Assembly: GCF_947495715.1 (NCBI RefSeq)
Contig: NZ_CANLZU010000013.1
Location: 59,722-123,721, forward strand
Direction of reading: 5' to 3'
Source of the DNA: an uncultured Oceanisphaera sp.
GTDB taxonomy: Bacteria; Pseudomonadota; Gammaproteobacteria; Enterobacterales; Aeromonadaceae
DNA: 64,000 bases
The notes beneath the pieces are model-generated. The model ran no database searches. It was not told the origin of the DNA and worked only from the letters and a program-made list of their open reading frames with translations. The translations under genes were made by a program, and so were the position numbers. Shown here in pieces: positions 8,530-16,485 of this stretch. The number at the start of each line of letters is the position of its first letter. Within the stretch, counting starts at the first letter, position 1.

Positions 8530-8879
8530 CCGACAGCCACCCGCTCGGCCTGTTCAAGGCCCTGTCCGACGACACCCGGCTGCAGCTGATGCTGCTGATC
8601 ATGGCCGAGCAGGAAATGTGTGTCTGCGAAATGACCCATGCCCTGAATGAGAGCCAGCCCAAAATATCCCGCCACCTGGCCTTGTTGCGCCAACACGAAC
8701 TGCTGCTCGACCGCCGCGAGGGCCAGTGGGTCTATTACCGGCTGTCTACCACTCTGGATGCCGGCGTACAGGCGATTCTGCAACATACCCTGCGTCATTA
8801 TCGCCACTATATTCAGTCCGCTCAGGAACGACTGACCACCATGGGCAATCGCCCCGAGCGCCAGCGACTGTGCTGTTGA
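8523..8879 (+). CDS. arsR: ArsR, arsenic-responsive repressor
   Basis: A 118-residue winged-helix repressor closely resembling E. coli ArsR, with LSDDTRL, the metalloid-binding loop MCVCEM (equivalent to the ELCVCDL motif), and the recognition helix SQPKISRHLALL. The best start is GTG at 8523, which overlaps the upstream stop by seven bases; longer frames run inside the ArsC-like gene. The chain ends in Cys-Cys. No arsB, acr3 or arsH is adjacent, so the pair is an orphan ars unit in this window. Confidence 0.88.
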   Translation: MVTDSHPLGLFKALSDDTRLQLMLLIMAEQEMCVCEMTHALNESQPKISRHLALLRQHELLLDRREGQWVYYRLSTTLDAGVQAILQHTLRHYRHYIQSAQERLTTMGNRPERQRLCC

Positions 8880-8881
8880 AG

Positions 8882-9781
8882 CTAGCGCCAGTCCTCGGGC
8901 AACGAGCTACGAATGTGCGCTAGCAAAGCCGTCACTTTTTTAGGCTGGCGACCAAAAGAATAAAGCAGCCCCACCGGCCTGGAGGCCAGCTGCCAGTCGG
9001 ACAGAACGCTCTGCAATCGTCCCGGGTGCGCCTGCTGATAACCTTCGGCAAAACGCACCGGTAACATTCCGATGCCCACGCCGCGGGTAATGGCATCCAG
9101 CTGCAGCGTCTGATTGTCGACCATAAACCGTGATGGCGGAGGTTGAAAACTGTATTCGCCTTCGGTCGCATAACGCAGTACCACACCTTCACCTGCCTCG
9201 CATAGCCAGTCTACCCAGTCATGAGCCAGCAAGTCCTCTGGATGCTCGGGGGCTTCCTGCCGGGACAGATAGTCCGGGCTGGCATAGAGCCCGCAGGGCC
9301 AGTGACAAAGCACCTCGTGGCGCAGCCCGCACTCCGGATCTCGCCCCTGCCACAGCCAGATTTCGCCCTGACCCTCGCCAGGAGCGGGAGGCCTGGTTTC
9401 GGTATGAAAGCGAATACGCAGTCCCGGATAAGCATCGAGAAAACTTTCCAGCGCACGGGGAAACCAGCCCCGCGCACAACTGTTGTGTGCCCGAACCACC
9501 AGTTCGCCGCTCACTTCTCCCCGCAGATCATCCATTGCCTGCCGGCTCTGCTCGGCCAGCCGCAGTATCTGCCTGCCATAGCGCTCAAGCAGCAGCCCGG
9601 CTTCGGTTGCCTGCAACCGGTTCCCCTGACGATGCAATAACGGCTGGCCCAGCCGGGCCTCCAACTGGCTCAACCGCCGGCTCAGGGTCGATTTGGGCAA
9701 GCCCAGACAACGTGCAGCCCCGGTCAGACTGCCACAGCGTATGACGGTGGCAAAGCCTTCCAGCTCCAGTAAATCCTGCAT
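8882..9781 (-). CDS. LysR-family transcriptional regulator
   Basis: A 299-residue regulator. An N-terminal winged HTH (FATVIRCGSLTGAARCLGLPKSTLSRRLSQLE-type, residues 1-65) is followed by a periplasmic-binding-like effector domain. Start at 9781 (MQDLLELEGF), where LysR homology begins; the frame extends further upstream but that part is AT-rich and unlike a protein. The target is unknown. It converges on arsR with 2 bases between the stops. A strong Fur-box-like dyad lies about 200 bases upstream of its start, so iron control is possible. Confidence 0.88.
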   Translation of the reverse strand: MQDLLELEGFATVIRCGSLTGAARCLGLPKSTLSRRLSQLEARLGQPLLHRQGNRLQATEAGLLLERYGRQILRLAEQSRQAMDDLRGEVSGELVVRAHNSCARGWFPRALESFLDAYPGLRIRFHTETRPPAPGEGQGEIWLWQGRDPECGLRHEVLCHWPCGLYASPDYLSRQEAPEHPEDLLAHDWVDWLCEAGEGVVLRYATEGEYSFQPPPSRFMVDNQTLQLDAITRGVGIGMLPVRFAEGYQQAHPGRLQSVLSDWQLASRPVGLLYSFGRQPKKVTALLAHIRSSLPEDWR

Positions 9782-10162
9782 CAAGACACCATGAAACGGA
9801 ATAGTAAGTGGGATATATAAATAATAATAACAATCACAACTAAAAATATTTATTTTATACATCAAGGGTAGCGAGATAGTTCCCAAATTCGGACATCAAC
9901 ATGGCTCCTTGATAAATAATGAATTTCCATTTAACGGTTGAAACAGCCTTGCTGACTCATCAACTGCGAAAAAAACAAGTAATAATGATTATCATTAATT
10001 TATAAAATCCAATTGCAGGGATATGTCGTTGCAAAAAACGGAACAGATTGAAGAAAGAAAAACGGGGTTTTGATACAGATAAAAACACGTCAGCGACGCG
10101 ATGTAGAGCAACCGGTCATGGCTCCCGCACGGGAGCCATGAAAGCAGAGATAAGGTTGTTGC
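9782..10162. other. Intergenic region with Fur box and hairpin
   Basis: No convincing protein gene is present. It holds a Fur-box-like dyad (9983-9997) and a perfect 10-bp stem, 4-base loop hairpin (10117-10140) without a T tract on either strand. The 120 bases between them could be a small RNA or the leader of something decayed; I see no RyhB core sequence. Confidence 0.45.
9983..9997. promoter_or_regulatory. Fur-box-like 7-1-7 inverted repeat
   Basis: TAATGAT-T-ATCATTA is a perfect 7-1-7 inverted repeat and agrees with the core of the E. coli Fur consensus (GATAATGATAATCATTATC). It is about 200 bases upstream of the LysR gene and beyond the 3' end of the metal-uptake operon. Which transcript it controls is unclear. 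Confidence 0.7.
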
Positions 10163-10963
10163 TTACCGCCTTGCCAGCGCCTGCTTCAGCCCCCTGCTCT
10201 GGGCATTCAGCCAGGCGACGAGATCCCCCTGAGCCGGGCGGGCAAGCGGGTTAAGTTGCCAGACTCGGCCCTGCCCCTTGTCGGCACTGAGCAGCAAATC
10301 CGCCTCGTCGGCATGCACCAGCGGTAGCGCCAGTCCCATGGCCAACGGCATCAGTCGCTCATCGTCCGTGGCCAGGGTACCGATATCGGCGTTCAGCAGC
10401 AGCTCGTCGATATCGATGGCATGCTGCTGAATCTGCCGCTGCAATAACCGCCGGTTGTCCTCTATCCGTTCGGCCTGATCCGGCCACAACCGACTCACAT
10501 CCCGGGCCGCCACATTGGTCATCAGCAGCAGGTTGTTGAAGTCGAGCCAGAAGTAACCGGGCGTATCCAGATCCGGTCTCAGAGTGACCTGGGCTCCGCC
10601 CGGTGCCAACTCTCGGGCCACATCCACCGGCACCACCCGAATATCGGCCTTGCGCAGCAACGGATACAGGCCGAGATCCGGCCATACCGACTCAATGGTC
10701 AGCAACGCAGCCGCCGATGGCAGCTTGCCGGCATCGGCCTTGCTCAACCAGCCGGGAATGCGGTTTACCGGCAGTCGCCGGGGCGGCAGATACACAGCTT
10801 CGATACCGGTGCCTTTCAACAGTGACAGGCCGAGAGCATGCAGCACGGGCACGGCACTGACCAGCCTGACAGCAGCGGATGCCTGCGGCCGCTCAAGCGC
10901 ATGGTCGGCGGCCTGAGCGACCGGTGGCAGACACAACAGCAGCAGAATAAAGAGTCGTTTCAT
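10163..10963 (-). CDS. ZnuA-like periplasmic binding protein, atypical (last gene of metal operon)
   Basis: A 266-residue exported protein with a clean signal peptide (MKRLFILLLLCLPPVAQA). The body resembles metal ABC transporter substrate-binding proteins (LYLPPRRLPVNRIPGW-like segment, WPDLGLYPLLRKADIRVVPVDVAREL), but the usual triad of His ligands is not evident, so metal binding may be weak or the protein may be an accessory. It overlaps the permease gene by 4 bases and is the second binding-protein-like product of the operon. Function beyond metal ABC association is inference. Confidence 0.7.
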   Translation of the reverse strand: MKRLFILLLLCLPPVAQAADHALERPQASAAVRLVSAVPVLHALGLSLLKGTGIEAVYLPPRRLPVNRIPGWLSKADAGKLPSAAALLTIESVWPDLGLYPLLRKADIRVVPVDVARELAPGGAQVTLRPDLDTPGYFWLDFNNLLLMTNVAARDVSRLWPDQAERIEDNRRLLQRQIQQHAIDIDELLLNADIGTLATDDERLMPLAMGLALPLVHADEADLLLSADKGQGRVWQLNPLARPAQGDLVAWLNAQSRGLKQALARR

Positions 10964-11838
10964 TCCATTTTTCTCCAGCGGCGCACTCCCAGTGCCAGCA
11001 CAAAGCCGGCGGAGGCGATAATGACGATGGCCGCACCAGAGGGTATCGGCAGAGTCCCGGCCATCGGCAGCAGAATACCGAACAGACAGCTCAGGGTAGA
11101 AAACAGCACCGACAGCCAGAAGAACTGGCGTCCGTTACGGCTGATCATGCGGGCAGTAGTGGCGGGAATAAGCAGCAGCGCGCCGACCAGGATGGCCCCC
11201 ACCACCTTCACCGAGGCCACCGTTACCAGTGTGATCAGCATAATGAACAGGTAGTCGTACAGCCGCACCCTTATACCCCGGGTGCGCGCCAGTTCCGGCG
11301 ATAAACTGGCCAGCAGCGCCCGGTTGGCGCCTCTTGCCAGCAGTACCAGCGCCAGCACGGTAATGATCGCCAGTATCAGAATATCGACGTCTTTCACCGT
11401 CAGAATCGAGCCGAACAACACATTTTCCAGAATGTGTACATTCACCCGCTTGGCCACATACAGCAGCAGTGCGGCGCCCAGCGCGATGGCGAAAGAGAGA
11501 AACACCCCAACCAATGCGTCATAGGGCACCTGGGTACGACTCTTTACCCAATGCAGCAACAGGGCAAAAATCATGCAGAAGCAGAACAGTCCCACCAGTG
11601 GCTGCGTGGCCGGTTCACCCAGCAGAATGCCGATGGCCACACCGGTGAGCGCACCGTGCCCCACCGCCTCGGAGAAAAAGGCCAGTCGCTTGACCACCAC
11701 CAGCGGCCCCAGCGCCCCCAGCAGCGGCCCTATCAGCAGCGCCGCCACCAGGGCGTTGGTGAGAAAGGCATACTGAAACATCTCGGGCAGCCAGCCATCC
11801 TGATAGAGCGCAAATACGCCCTGGCGCAGAGTTTCCAT
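10960..11838 (-). CDS. Metal ABC transporter permease (ABC-3 family, ZnuB/MntB-like)
   Basis: A 292-residue inner-membrane protein with about eight hydrophobic segments and the family signatures LVVVKRLAFFSEAVGHGALTG-like loop near residue 50-65 and VKVVGAILVGALLLIPATTAR near 205-225. It forms the channel of a Zn/Mn/Fe-type importer with the ATPase encoded immediately upstream; the two genes share one base. Confidence 0.9.
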   Translation of the reverse strand: METLRQGVFALYQDGWLPEMFQYAFLTNALVAALLIGPLLGALGPLVVVKRLAFFSEAVGHGALTGVAIGILLGEPATQPLVGLFCFCMIFALLLHWVKSRTQVPYDALVGVFLSFAIALGAALLLYVAKRVNVHILENVLFGSILTVKDVDILILAIITVLALVLLARGANRALLASLSPELARTRGIRVRLYDYLFIMLITLVTVASVKVVGAILVGALLLIPATTARMISRNGRQFFWLSVLFSTLSCLFGILLPMAGTLPIPSGAAIVIIASAGFVLALGVRRWRKME

Positions 11839-12533
11839 CAGGCACAGGCCTCCAGTTTGGGTGGCGCGTATTCCTGCAGCAACTGGTCCGGCCGACCGTG
11901 AGCCTTGAGGCCGCCATCGATCAGCCAGACTTCATCGGCAAAGCGACGCACCCAGTTCATGTCGTGGTGGATCACCAGCAGGGTGGTGCCGAGGCCTTTC
12001 AAGCGGGCGATTTCGCCGTTGATCAGCGACTCGGCATCATGATCCAGTCCGGTCATCGGTTCATCCAGAAACCAGAGACTGCTTTCCCGCTCCAGCGCCT
12101 GTGCAAACAGCAGACGCTGACGCTCGCCCCCCGACAGCTGGCCCAGCCGCAGTTGCAGTTTGTCTTCCAGCCCGACCCGCGCCAGCAACTGCACAATACG
12201 CTCTCGGCAACGCCGACGACTGAAACCGAACAAGGGCCGCCGACTCAGGGTCGAGAGCATGAATTCTTCGATGGTAATCGGCAGTGACGGCTCAAACTGG
12301 GCCTGCTGGGGCACATAGGCCACGGGGCCGGCCCGCTCCGGCCAGTTGCGCACTATGTCTCCCTGGTGCGGTAACAGCCCCAGCAGGCATTTCATCAGTG
12401 ACGACTTGCCGGCGCCGTTGGGCCCGATAATGGCATGCAGTCGCCCGCCGTCCATGTTGGCCGACAGCGGTGCCAGTATGTCGATTCGGTTCAGGCTCAG
12501 CGCCAGCCGGTTCAGGGTGATGCCGGGTCCCAT
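11838..12533 (-). CDS. Metal ABC transporter ATP-binding protein (ZnuC/MntA-like)
   Basis: A 231-residue ATPase with Walker A GPNGAGKS (37-44), signature LSGGERQRLLFAQAL, Walker B LWFLDEP and the switch His in VIHHD. Length and the C-terminus are of the ZnuC group. It sits between the binding-protein and permease genes, each overlapping by 1 base, so it is part of one importer. Confidence 0.92.
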   Translation of the reverse strand: MGPGITLNRLALSLNRIDILAPLSANMDGGRLHAIIGPNGAGKSSLMKCLLGLLPHQGDIVRNWPERAGPVAYVPQQAQFEPSLPITIEEFMLSTLSRRPLFGFSRRRCRERIVQLLARVGLEDKLQLRLGQLSGGERQRLLFAQALERESSLWFLDEPMTGLDHDAESLINGEIARLKGLGTTLLVIHHDMNWVRRFADEVWLIDGGLKAHGRPDQLLQEYAPPKLEACA

Positions 12534-13414
12534 CAGGCTGCTCCGCTGGCAAAGCGCAATGCCTGTACCAGCGTCTGCAGGTTGTGTTCCATCTCGCGAC
12601 TGACCAGTTGCGGGTCATAGTCGCCAAAGGTCATGTGCGAAAAGTGGTAAATGCGAATGCCGGTGGCCTGCTCTATGGTCTCGACGTAGCGGTTGGCCAT
12701 GTCCAGCTCGGTGAACAGCACATGAATGTTGGCATCCCTGATGCGCTCTATGGTCTTTTGCAGCTGACTGGCACTGGGCTCAACCCCGTGGGCCGGCTCG
12801 ATCACCGTATCGATACCGATGCCGAATTCCTGCAACAGATATCCGTAGGCGTTGTGGGTGCTGGCAATACGGATACCGGACAAGTCCAGCTCCAGCAGCT
12901 GGCGCCGATAGCGGTTCTTGAGTGCTCTCAGCTCCCGGCCATAGGCCAGCGCATTGGCCTGAAAATAATCGGCGTTGTCCGGATCCAGCTTGCCCAGCTC
13001 GCGGGCGATGGTATACAGCTGTCGAATGGCGGCATCGATCGAGACAAAGGTATGCGGGTTGTAGTTGTTGTCGCCATGGCCGCTGGTCAACAACGGCAGA
13101 TCCTGGTTGGCCGGGATCAGGGTGAGATTGGGCAGCTCGAGTCCCTGCAGAGCATGCATGGCAAACTCGTCATGGCCGATGCCGTTCAGCACCAGCGCAT
13201 CCATTTCCAGCAGCCGCTGCAGATCGGACGGCTGCAGTTCATAGCTGTGCGGGTTGAAACCGCTTTCAATCAGCGGCAGCACTTCGCCCCTGTCGCCCAG
13301 CACCTTGCTGACATAACTGTAGTAAGGATGCAGGGTAATACCCACCATCAGCGGTTTGGCCGAGGCATTAAAGGCCAACAGCAGGCCGGTACAGAGCAGT
13401 AGCCAGTTTTTCAT
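12533..13414 (-). CDS. Metal ABC transporter substrate-binding protein (cluster A-I, ZnuA/MntC-like)
   Basis: A 293-residue periplasmic binding protein with a signal peptide ending NASAKP. Likely metal ligands are His56 (NPHSYE), His121 (NPHTF) and His187 (THNAYGY), with an acidic fourth ligand expected in the C-lobe. The His-rich loop of true ZnuA is reduced to SGHGDNN. The metal (Zn, Mn or Fe) cannot be decided from sequence. Overlaps with both neighbours by 1-4 bases show tight operon structure. Confidence 0.88.
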   Translation of the reverse strand: MKNWLLLCTGLLLAFNASAKPLMVGITLHPYYSYVSKVLGDRGEVLPLIESGFNPHSYELQPSDLQRLLEMDALVLNGIGHDEFAMHALQGLELPNLTLIPANQDLPLLTSGHGDNNYNPHTFVSIDAAIRQLYTIARELGKLDPDNADYFQANALAYGRELRALKNRYRRQLLELDLSGIRIASTHNAYGYLLQEFGIGIDTVIEPAHGVEPSASQLQKTIERIRDANIHVLFTELDMANRYVETIEQATGIRIYHFSHMTFGDYDPQLVSREMEHNLQTLVQALRFASGAA

Positions 13415-13881
13415 CGGGATTTATCCATTCGTGTCCAGTGAGCCAGGTCGTGACAGTGGTGCGGCGGTTTGCCGTCGGGGTGATAAAACAGCCCTCCTTC
13501 CGGCGCCAGCCAGAGCGCAAAAGCCGCCCCGGTGGTGGGCTCGGTGGTGGCATAACAGGCCGCCTCCGGCTGTTGCCAGCGCAACCCGGCGCGGTCGAAA
13601 GGCGGCACACCGGCACCGGTCAGCTGTGCCGGTGTGGGCCAGGGCTTTCCATCGGGAGTCATGAAGCGGATCTCCTCGCCGGCGATGGCCAGCTCGGTAA
13701 GCAGCCGACTGTCTTGTGTATTAAGGCCGGTGTGAGGCGGGGCCGCCGGTGCGGCCTGCTGGCGCCAGAGCAGGCCGAAGACGCCGGTCAGCAACACCAG
13801 CACCAGAGTCAGCATGACCCAGCGGGTTTCTTCCCGACCGTTGTCGGGCAATACCCGTTCACAGGATTCAGAGCTCGACAT
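13411..13881 (-). CDS. Single-pass membrane protein of a metal ABC operon (DUF6162-like)
   Basis: A 156-residue protein with a short cytoplasmic N-terminus, one membrane helix (about residues 22-39, VMLTLVLVLLTGVFGLLW) and a periplasmic domain ending in a His-rich segment (PPHHCHDLAHW). The resemblance to DUF6162, a family found beside metal ABC transporters, is from memory of context and is tentative. The ATG at 13881 was chosen because longer frames run into the upstream gene, which ends at 13868. The His/Cys cluster could bind metal. Confidence 0.65.
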   Translation of the reverse strand: MSSSESCERVLPDNGREETRWVMLTLVLVLLTGVFGLLWRQQAAPAAPPHTGLNTQDSRLLTELAIAGEEIRFMTPDGKPWPTPAQLTGAGVPPFDRAGLRWQQPEAACYATTEPTTGAAFALWLAPEGGLFYHPDGKPPHHCHDLAHWTRMDKSR

Positions 13882-14167
13882 AATCGAATTCCGCCGGTTG
13901 CTCATGGCCGACGTCGAACTGAATGTAGAACTCCAGCTCGCTCCAGGGGAAGCGCACTTCGGAGCGGGCGTCGGCCTTGGCCCGGGCGATTTCCTCATCG
14001 TCGTAGCTGTACATCACCACCTCGGCGCCGGTGCCCAGGGTGCCGTCGCTGTAGCCGACCCGGCAGTCCACACTCTCGCCGTCACGACTGCAGTCCATTA
14101 CCGGGTAGTGCGCCAACGCCGGGGCTGACAGCCCCAGCCCCGCACACAACAGCAGAGCTCGCAACAT
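13868..14167 (-). CDS. Small periplasmic protein of the metal-uptake operon
   Basis: A 99-residue exported protein, with signal peptide MLRALLLCAGLGLSAPALA followed by about 80 acidic residues containing two cysteines (MDCSRDGESVDC) that could form a disulfide. I do not recognise a family. Position between the DUF4198 gene and the ABC genes, with a 14-base overlap downstream, implies a role in the same metal pathway, perhaps as a periplasmic shuttle. Confidence 0.75.
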   Translation of the reverse strand: MLRALLLCAGLGLSAPALAHYPVMDCSRDGESVDCRVGYSDGTLGTGAEVVMYSYDDEEIARAKADARSEVRFPWSELEFYIQFDVGHEQPAEFDYVEL

Positions 14168-14178
14168 GGGTTTTCTCC

Positions 14179-14988
14179 TTATTCGGGCATGGCTTCAAAG
14201 GTAAGCAGATAGCTGACCCTGGCCTGATCGGCCAGCGGGCTGTCGATGGGCCGGCTCAGGCTGGTGCTCAGCAGATGTGGTCCGCCCTCTGCGGGGGTAA
14301 AGTGCACTTCACCGTTTTCGTCGGTCACCAGCTCGGTCTGCTGGCGGGAGTCACGATATGCGGTGCCACTGGGAACGACCTCTACCTTGAGATCCGCCAC
14401 CGGCTTACCGTCGAAGGTGAAACGAAACGCGGCTTCTTCTCCGGCAACGATGTCACTGGGATGAGTCAGGGCATCCAGCTCGAAGCCTTTGCCGGTCGCG
14501 GTCAGCACCTCGCGGGTGGGTGCCTGCTTGGTCACGTAAAAGGCGCTGATGCGCTGCGTGGCGTAGGTGGTCACCTCACGGGCAGCCGCAGGCAGTTGAT
14601 CCTGCACTTCGCTCTTGCTGCCGAAGATGCGCCGCTGAGTGTTGCGCTTACCCACCACATAGTGGGTGACATAGCGCTCGGGGGTACGCAGCTCCACCTT
14701 GTAGGTGCCGCTGCCGGTCAGCTCCAGATCGAACACGCTGCGGCGGTGCCCCTTGAAGTAGGCACCAAGGCGTCCGGGTTCGTTGGCCGGGTTGTAAATG
14801 GTGACTTCATCGAGTCCTACGGGCTTGTCGAAGCTGAACACGCCATGGGAGGCGGTGGCATCCACGGTGATCCACTTGGCGTCTTCGGTAGACAGGCTGA
14901 ATTCGCTGGGCAACATCCACAACGGATGGGCAACGGCGTTACCGGCCAGCATGGCCAGCCCGGCAAGAGAGGAAGTCCAGATTTTCAC
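14179..14988 (-). CDS. DUF4198 periplasmic protein
   Basis: A 269-residue exported protein with N-terminus VKIWTSSLAGLAMLAGNAVAHPLWMLPSEF. DUF4198 proteins begin their mature part with a conserved His as here (AHPLWMLP), have beta-sandwich domains and occur with Ni/Co and other metal transporters. The start is GTG at 14988 with an AGGAG site. The coding frame stays open upstream but that stretch overlaps the DUF2271 gene, which ends at 14990. Confidence 0.82.
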   Translation of the reverse strand: MKIWTSSLAGLAMLAGNAVAHPLWMLPSEFSLSTEDAKWITVDATASHGVFSFDKPVGLDEVTIYNPANEPGRLGAYFKGHRRSVFDLELTGSGTYKVELRTPERYVTHYVVGKRNTQRRIFGSKSEVQDQLPAAAREVTTYATQRISAFYVTKQAPTREVLTATGKGFELDALTHPSDIVAGEEAAFRFTFDGKPVADLKVEVVPSGTAYRDSRQQTELVTDENGEVHFTPAEGGPHLLSTSLSRPIDSPLADQARVSYLLTFEAMPE

Positions 14989-14989
14989 G

Positions 14990-15469
14990 TTATGGTGCTC
15001 CTGTGCTGATAATGATGTCGCCCAGTTCTTCGGTGGGCTTGAGGTGATAGCGGGCGGCTTTCGCCCCCAGCTGAATACGCTGACGAACCAGACTGCGGCT
15101 GCCGTGCTCGCGAGACGCTTCCACATTAATGATGTATATGCCCGGCGCCACCGGCTGTCCGCTCTGATCGGTACCATCCCAGCTCAGCTGATATTGTCCC
15201 GGTTTGCGGGTGGCCGAGGTCACTGCATCCAGCTCGCCGCCGTCATAACGGCCGGCTTTGCGCCACCAGCGACGCATGTCTTTCAGCCAGTCGTCTTCCT
15301 TACTCCACACCGCCAGGGTGTTAACGGACTTTTGTCGGGCGTCTTCCACCCACACCGCCACATAGGGACGGTATTGGGTACCGCCGGGCAGCGTGAGCGT
15401 GATGTCGACTTCCCGGGCTTGCGCCTGGGTGCAACCCAGCAGCAACAATGCCAGCAATGATTTTTTCAT
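14990..15469 (-). CDS. DUF2271 periplasmic protein
   Basis: A 159-residue exported protein with signal peptide MKKSLLALLLLGCTQAQA. The body contains YVAVWVEDARQKSVNTLAVW, KDMRRWWRKAG and the C-terminal GQPVAPGIYIINVEASREHG pattern typical of DUF2271 (a FlgD-Ig-like fold). Such genes recur next to PepSY and DUF4198 genes beside TonB-dependent receptors. The function is unknown; a role in periplasmic iron or haem handling is inferred. Confidence 0.82.
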   Translation of the reverse strand: MKKSLLALLLLGCTQAQAREVDITLTLPGGTQYRPYVAVWVEDARQKSVNTLAVWSKEDDWLKDMRRWWRKAGRYDGGELDAVTSATRKPGQYQLSWDGTDQSGQPVAPGIYIINVEASREHGSRSLVRQRIQLGAKAARYHLKPTEELGDIIISTGAP

Positions 15470-15486
15470 CCGTGCTTCTCCTGCAC

Positions 15487-16107
15487 TTAAAACACCATCC
15501 AGACATAGATACCGGCCATCAGCACGGCTCCCAGTCCGGTTAACGACAGCATGCGACCCCGTCGGCGCCGCATGGGCAGTACCAGCCAGAAGCCGGTCAG
15601 GGTAAACAGCAGCATCACGACCGCCGAAGCATCGATAAACCAGCTCCATCCCGCGCCGCTATTACGCCCCATATGCAAATCGTTGAGCGCCGCCATCCAG
15701 CCGTAATGCTGCTCTTCGATAAGCACCGTTTCATCTTCCAGACTAACCTCCACCAGGCTGTAGCCCCCCGGACGCTTGATATCAATCAGCAGCAGCGCCT
15801 CGTCGGCAGACCAGTCGAAACGCACTTCCCCACCGGCCAGCTGTTGTTCTTGCTGCAACCACTGCCAGACCTGGGCGGCGGCGAGTAGCGAGTCCTGCTG
15901 CCACAGTGCTGTGGTGGCGAGTGGCTCGGGCAAAATCACTTCAATGCTCTTTTCCGGTGTCGGTACCGGCAGCCACTGCCGGTTATTCAGCGTCAGTCCG
16001 GTCAGGGTGAAAAACAGCATGATGGCCAGCATCAGCATAGAGCTGTAGGTATGCACCGGGCGCACCCAGCGCGGCACCGGCCCGGGCCGAGAAGATTTGA
16101 TCGACAT
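15487..16107 (-). CDS. PepSY-associated transmembrane protein (first gene of metal operon)
   Basis: A 206-residue inner-membrane protein. A first helix (TYSSMLMLAIMLFFTLTGLTLN) carries the PepSY-TM signature, a periplasmic PepSY-like domain follows, then GRNSGAGWSWFIDASAVVMLLFTLTGFWL and a last C-terminal helix. PepSY-TM proteins near siderophore receptors include ferric-reductase-like components, so reduction of imported iron or another metal is plausible but unproven. A Fur-like site lies about 55 bases upstream. Confidence 0.85.
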   Translation of the reverse strand: MSIKSSRPGPVPRWVRPVHTYSSMLMLAIMLFFTLTGLTLNNRQWLPVPTPEKSIEVILPEPLATTALWQQDSLLAAAQVWQWLQQEQQLAGGEVRFDWSADEALLLIDIKRPGGYSLVEVSLEDETVLIEEQHYGWMAALNDLHMGRNSGAGWSWFIDASAVVMLLFTLTGFWLVLPMRRRRGRMLSLTGLGAVLMAGIYVWMVF

Positions 16108-16159
16108 AAAACAGGGCAGCTCCGTACCGCTGGCAAGATAAAAACGCCGAGATAGTGAT

Positions 16160-16178
16160 GAAAATGATAATCGTTGTC
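16160..16178 (-). promoter_or_regulatory. Fur-box-like operator
   Basis: The sequence GAAAATGATAATCGTTGTC agrees with the 19-base Fur consensus at 16 of 19 positions and sits about 55 bases upstream of the PepSY gene, as expected for an iron-repressed operon. Confidence 0.7.
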
Positions 16179-16340
16179 AACTGCATTTAAGTGTCCATAT
16201 CTTGTTCTTCATCCCGATCGCAATGCGGCTGAAAATCAAAAAAAGCACACACAAATAGACTAAAAAACTGATTAATAATGTTTTTTTGGATTTGTTTTTC
16301 ATGAAAGCTGCTGCTTCCCGCCTTCCGGATCGGCATTCCG

Positions 16341-16371
16341 ACCCACTGTTCCACTTTATGGAACAGTGGGT
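16341..16371. repeat. Perfect 13-bp inverted repeat, 5-base loop
   Basis: The arms ACCCACTGTTCCA and its exact complement are separated by CTTTA. There is no T tract, so it is more likely an operator or cruciform/RNA structure in the TonB receptor leader region than a terminator. Confidence 0.7.
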
Positions 16372-16485
16372 TCCATAAACTTCTCTCCCGATTTGATACA
16401 GATAGCCTTAGAATATCGCCCCTCATGATAATGGATGTCATTTGTCTTTGTATTATCAGCCTATATCCCTACTCGGAGAGTTGAA

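Larger units (their letters stand above)
16108..16485. other. Divergent promoter region of the metal-uptake locus
   Basis: No gene is seen here. It contains a Fur-box-like site (16160-16178) for the minus-strand operon, a perfect 13-bp stem hairpin (16341-16371), and a weaker Fur-like half match GATAATGGATGTCATT at 16427-16442 close to the TonB receptor start. Confidence 0.6.

Noticed and set aside
9998..10140. RyhB homologue
   Set aside because: Size and Fur box fit, but the conserved RyhB core (GACATTGCTCACATTGC) and a terminal T tract are absent.
10048..10254. A 68-codon frame following the orphan Fur box
   Set aside because: No ribosome-binding site, runs through the hairpin and into the end of the metal operon, composition arbitrary.
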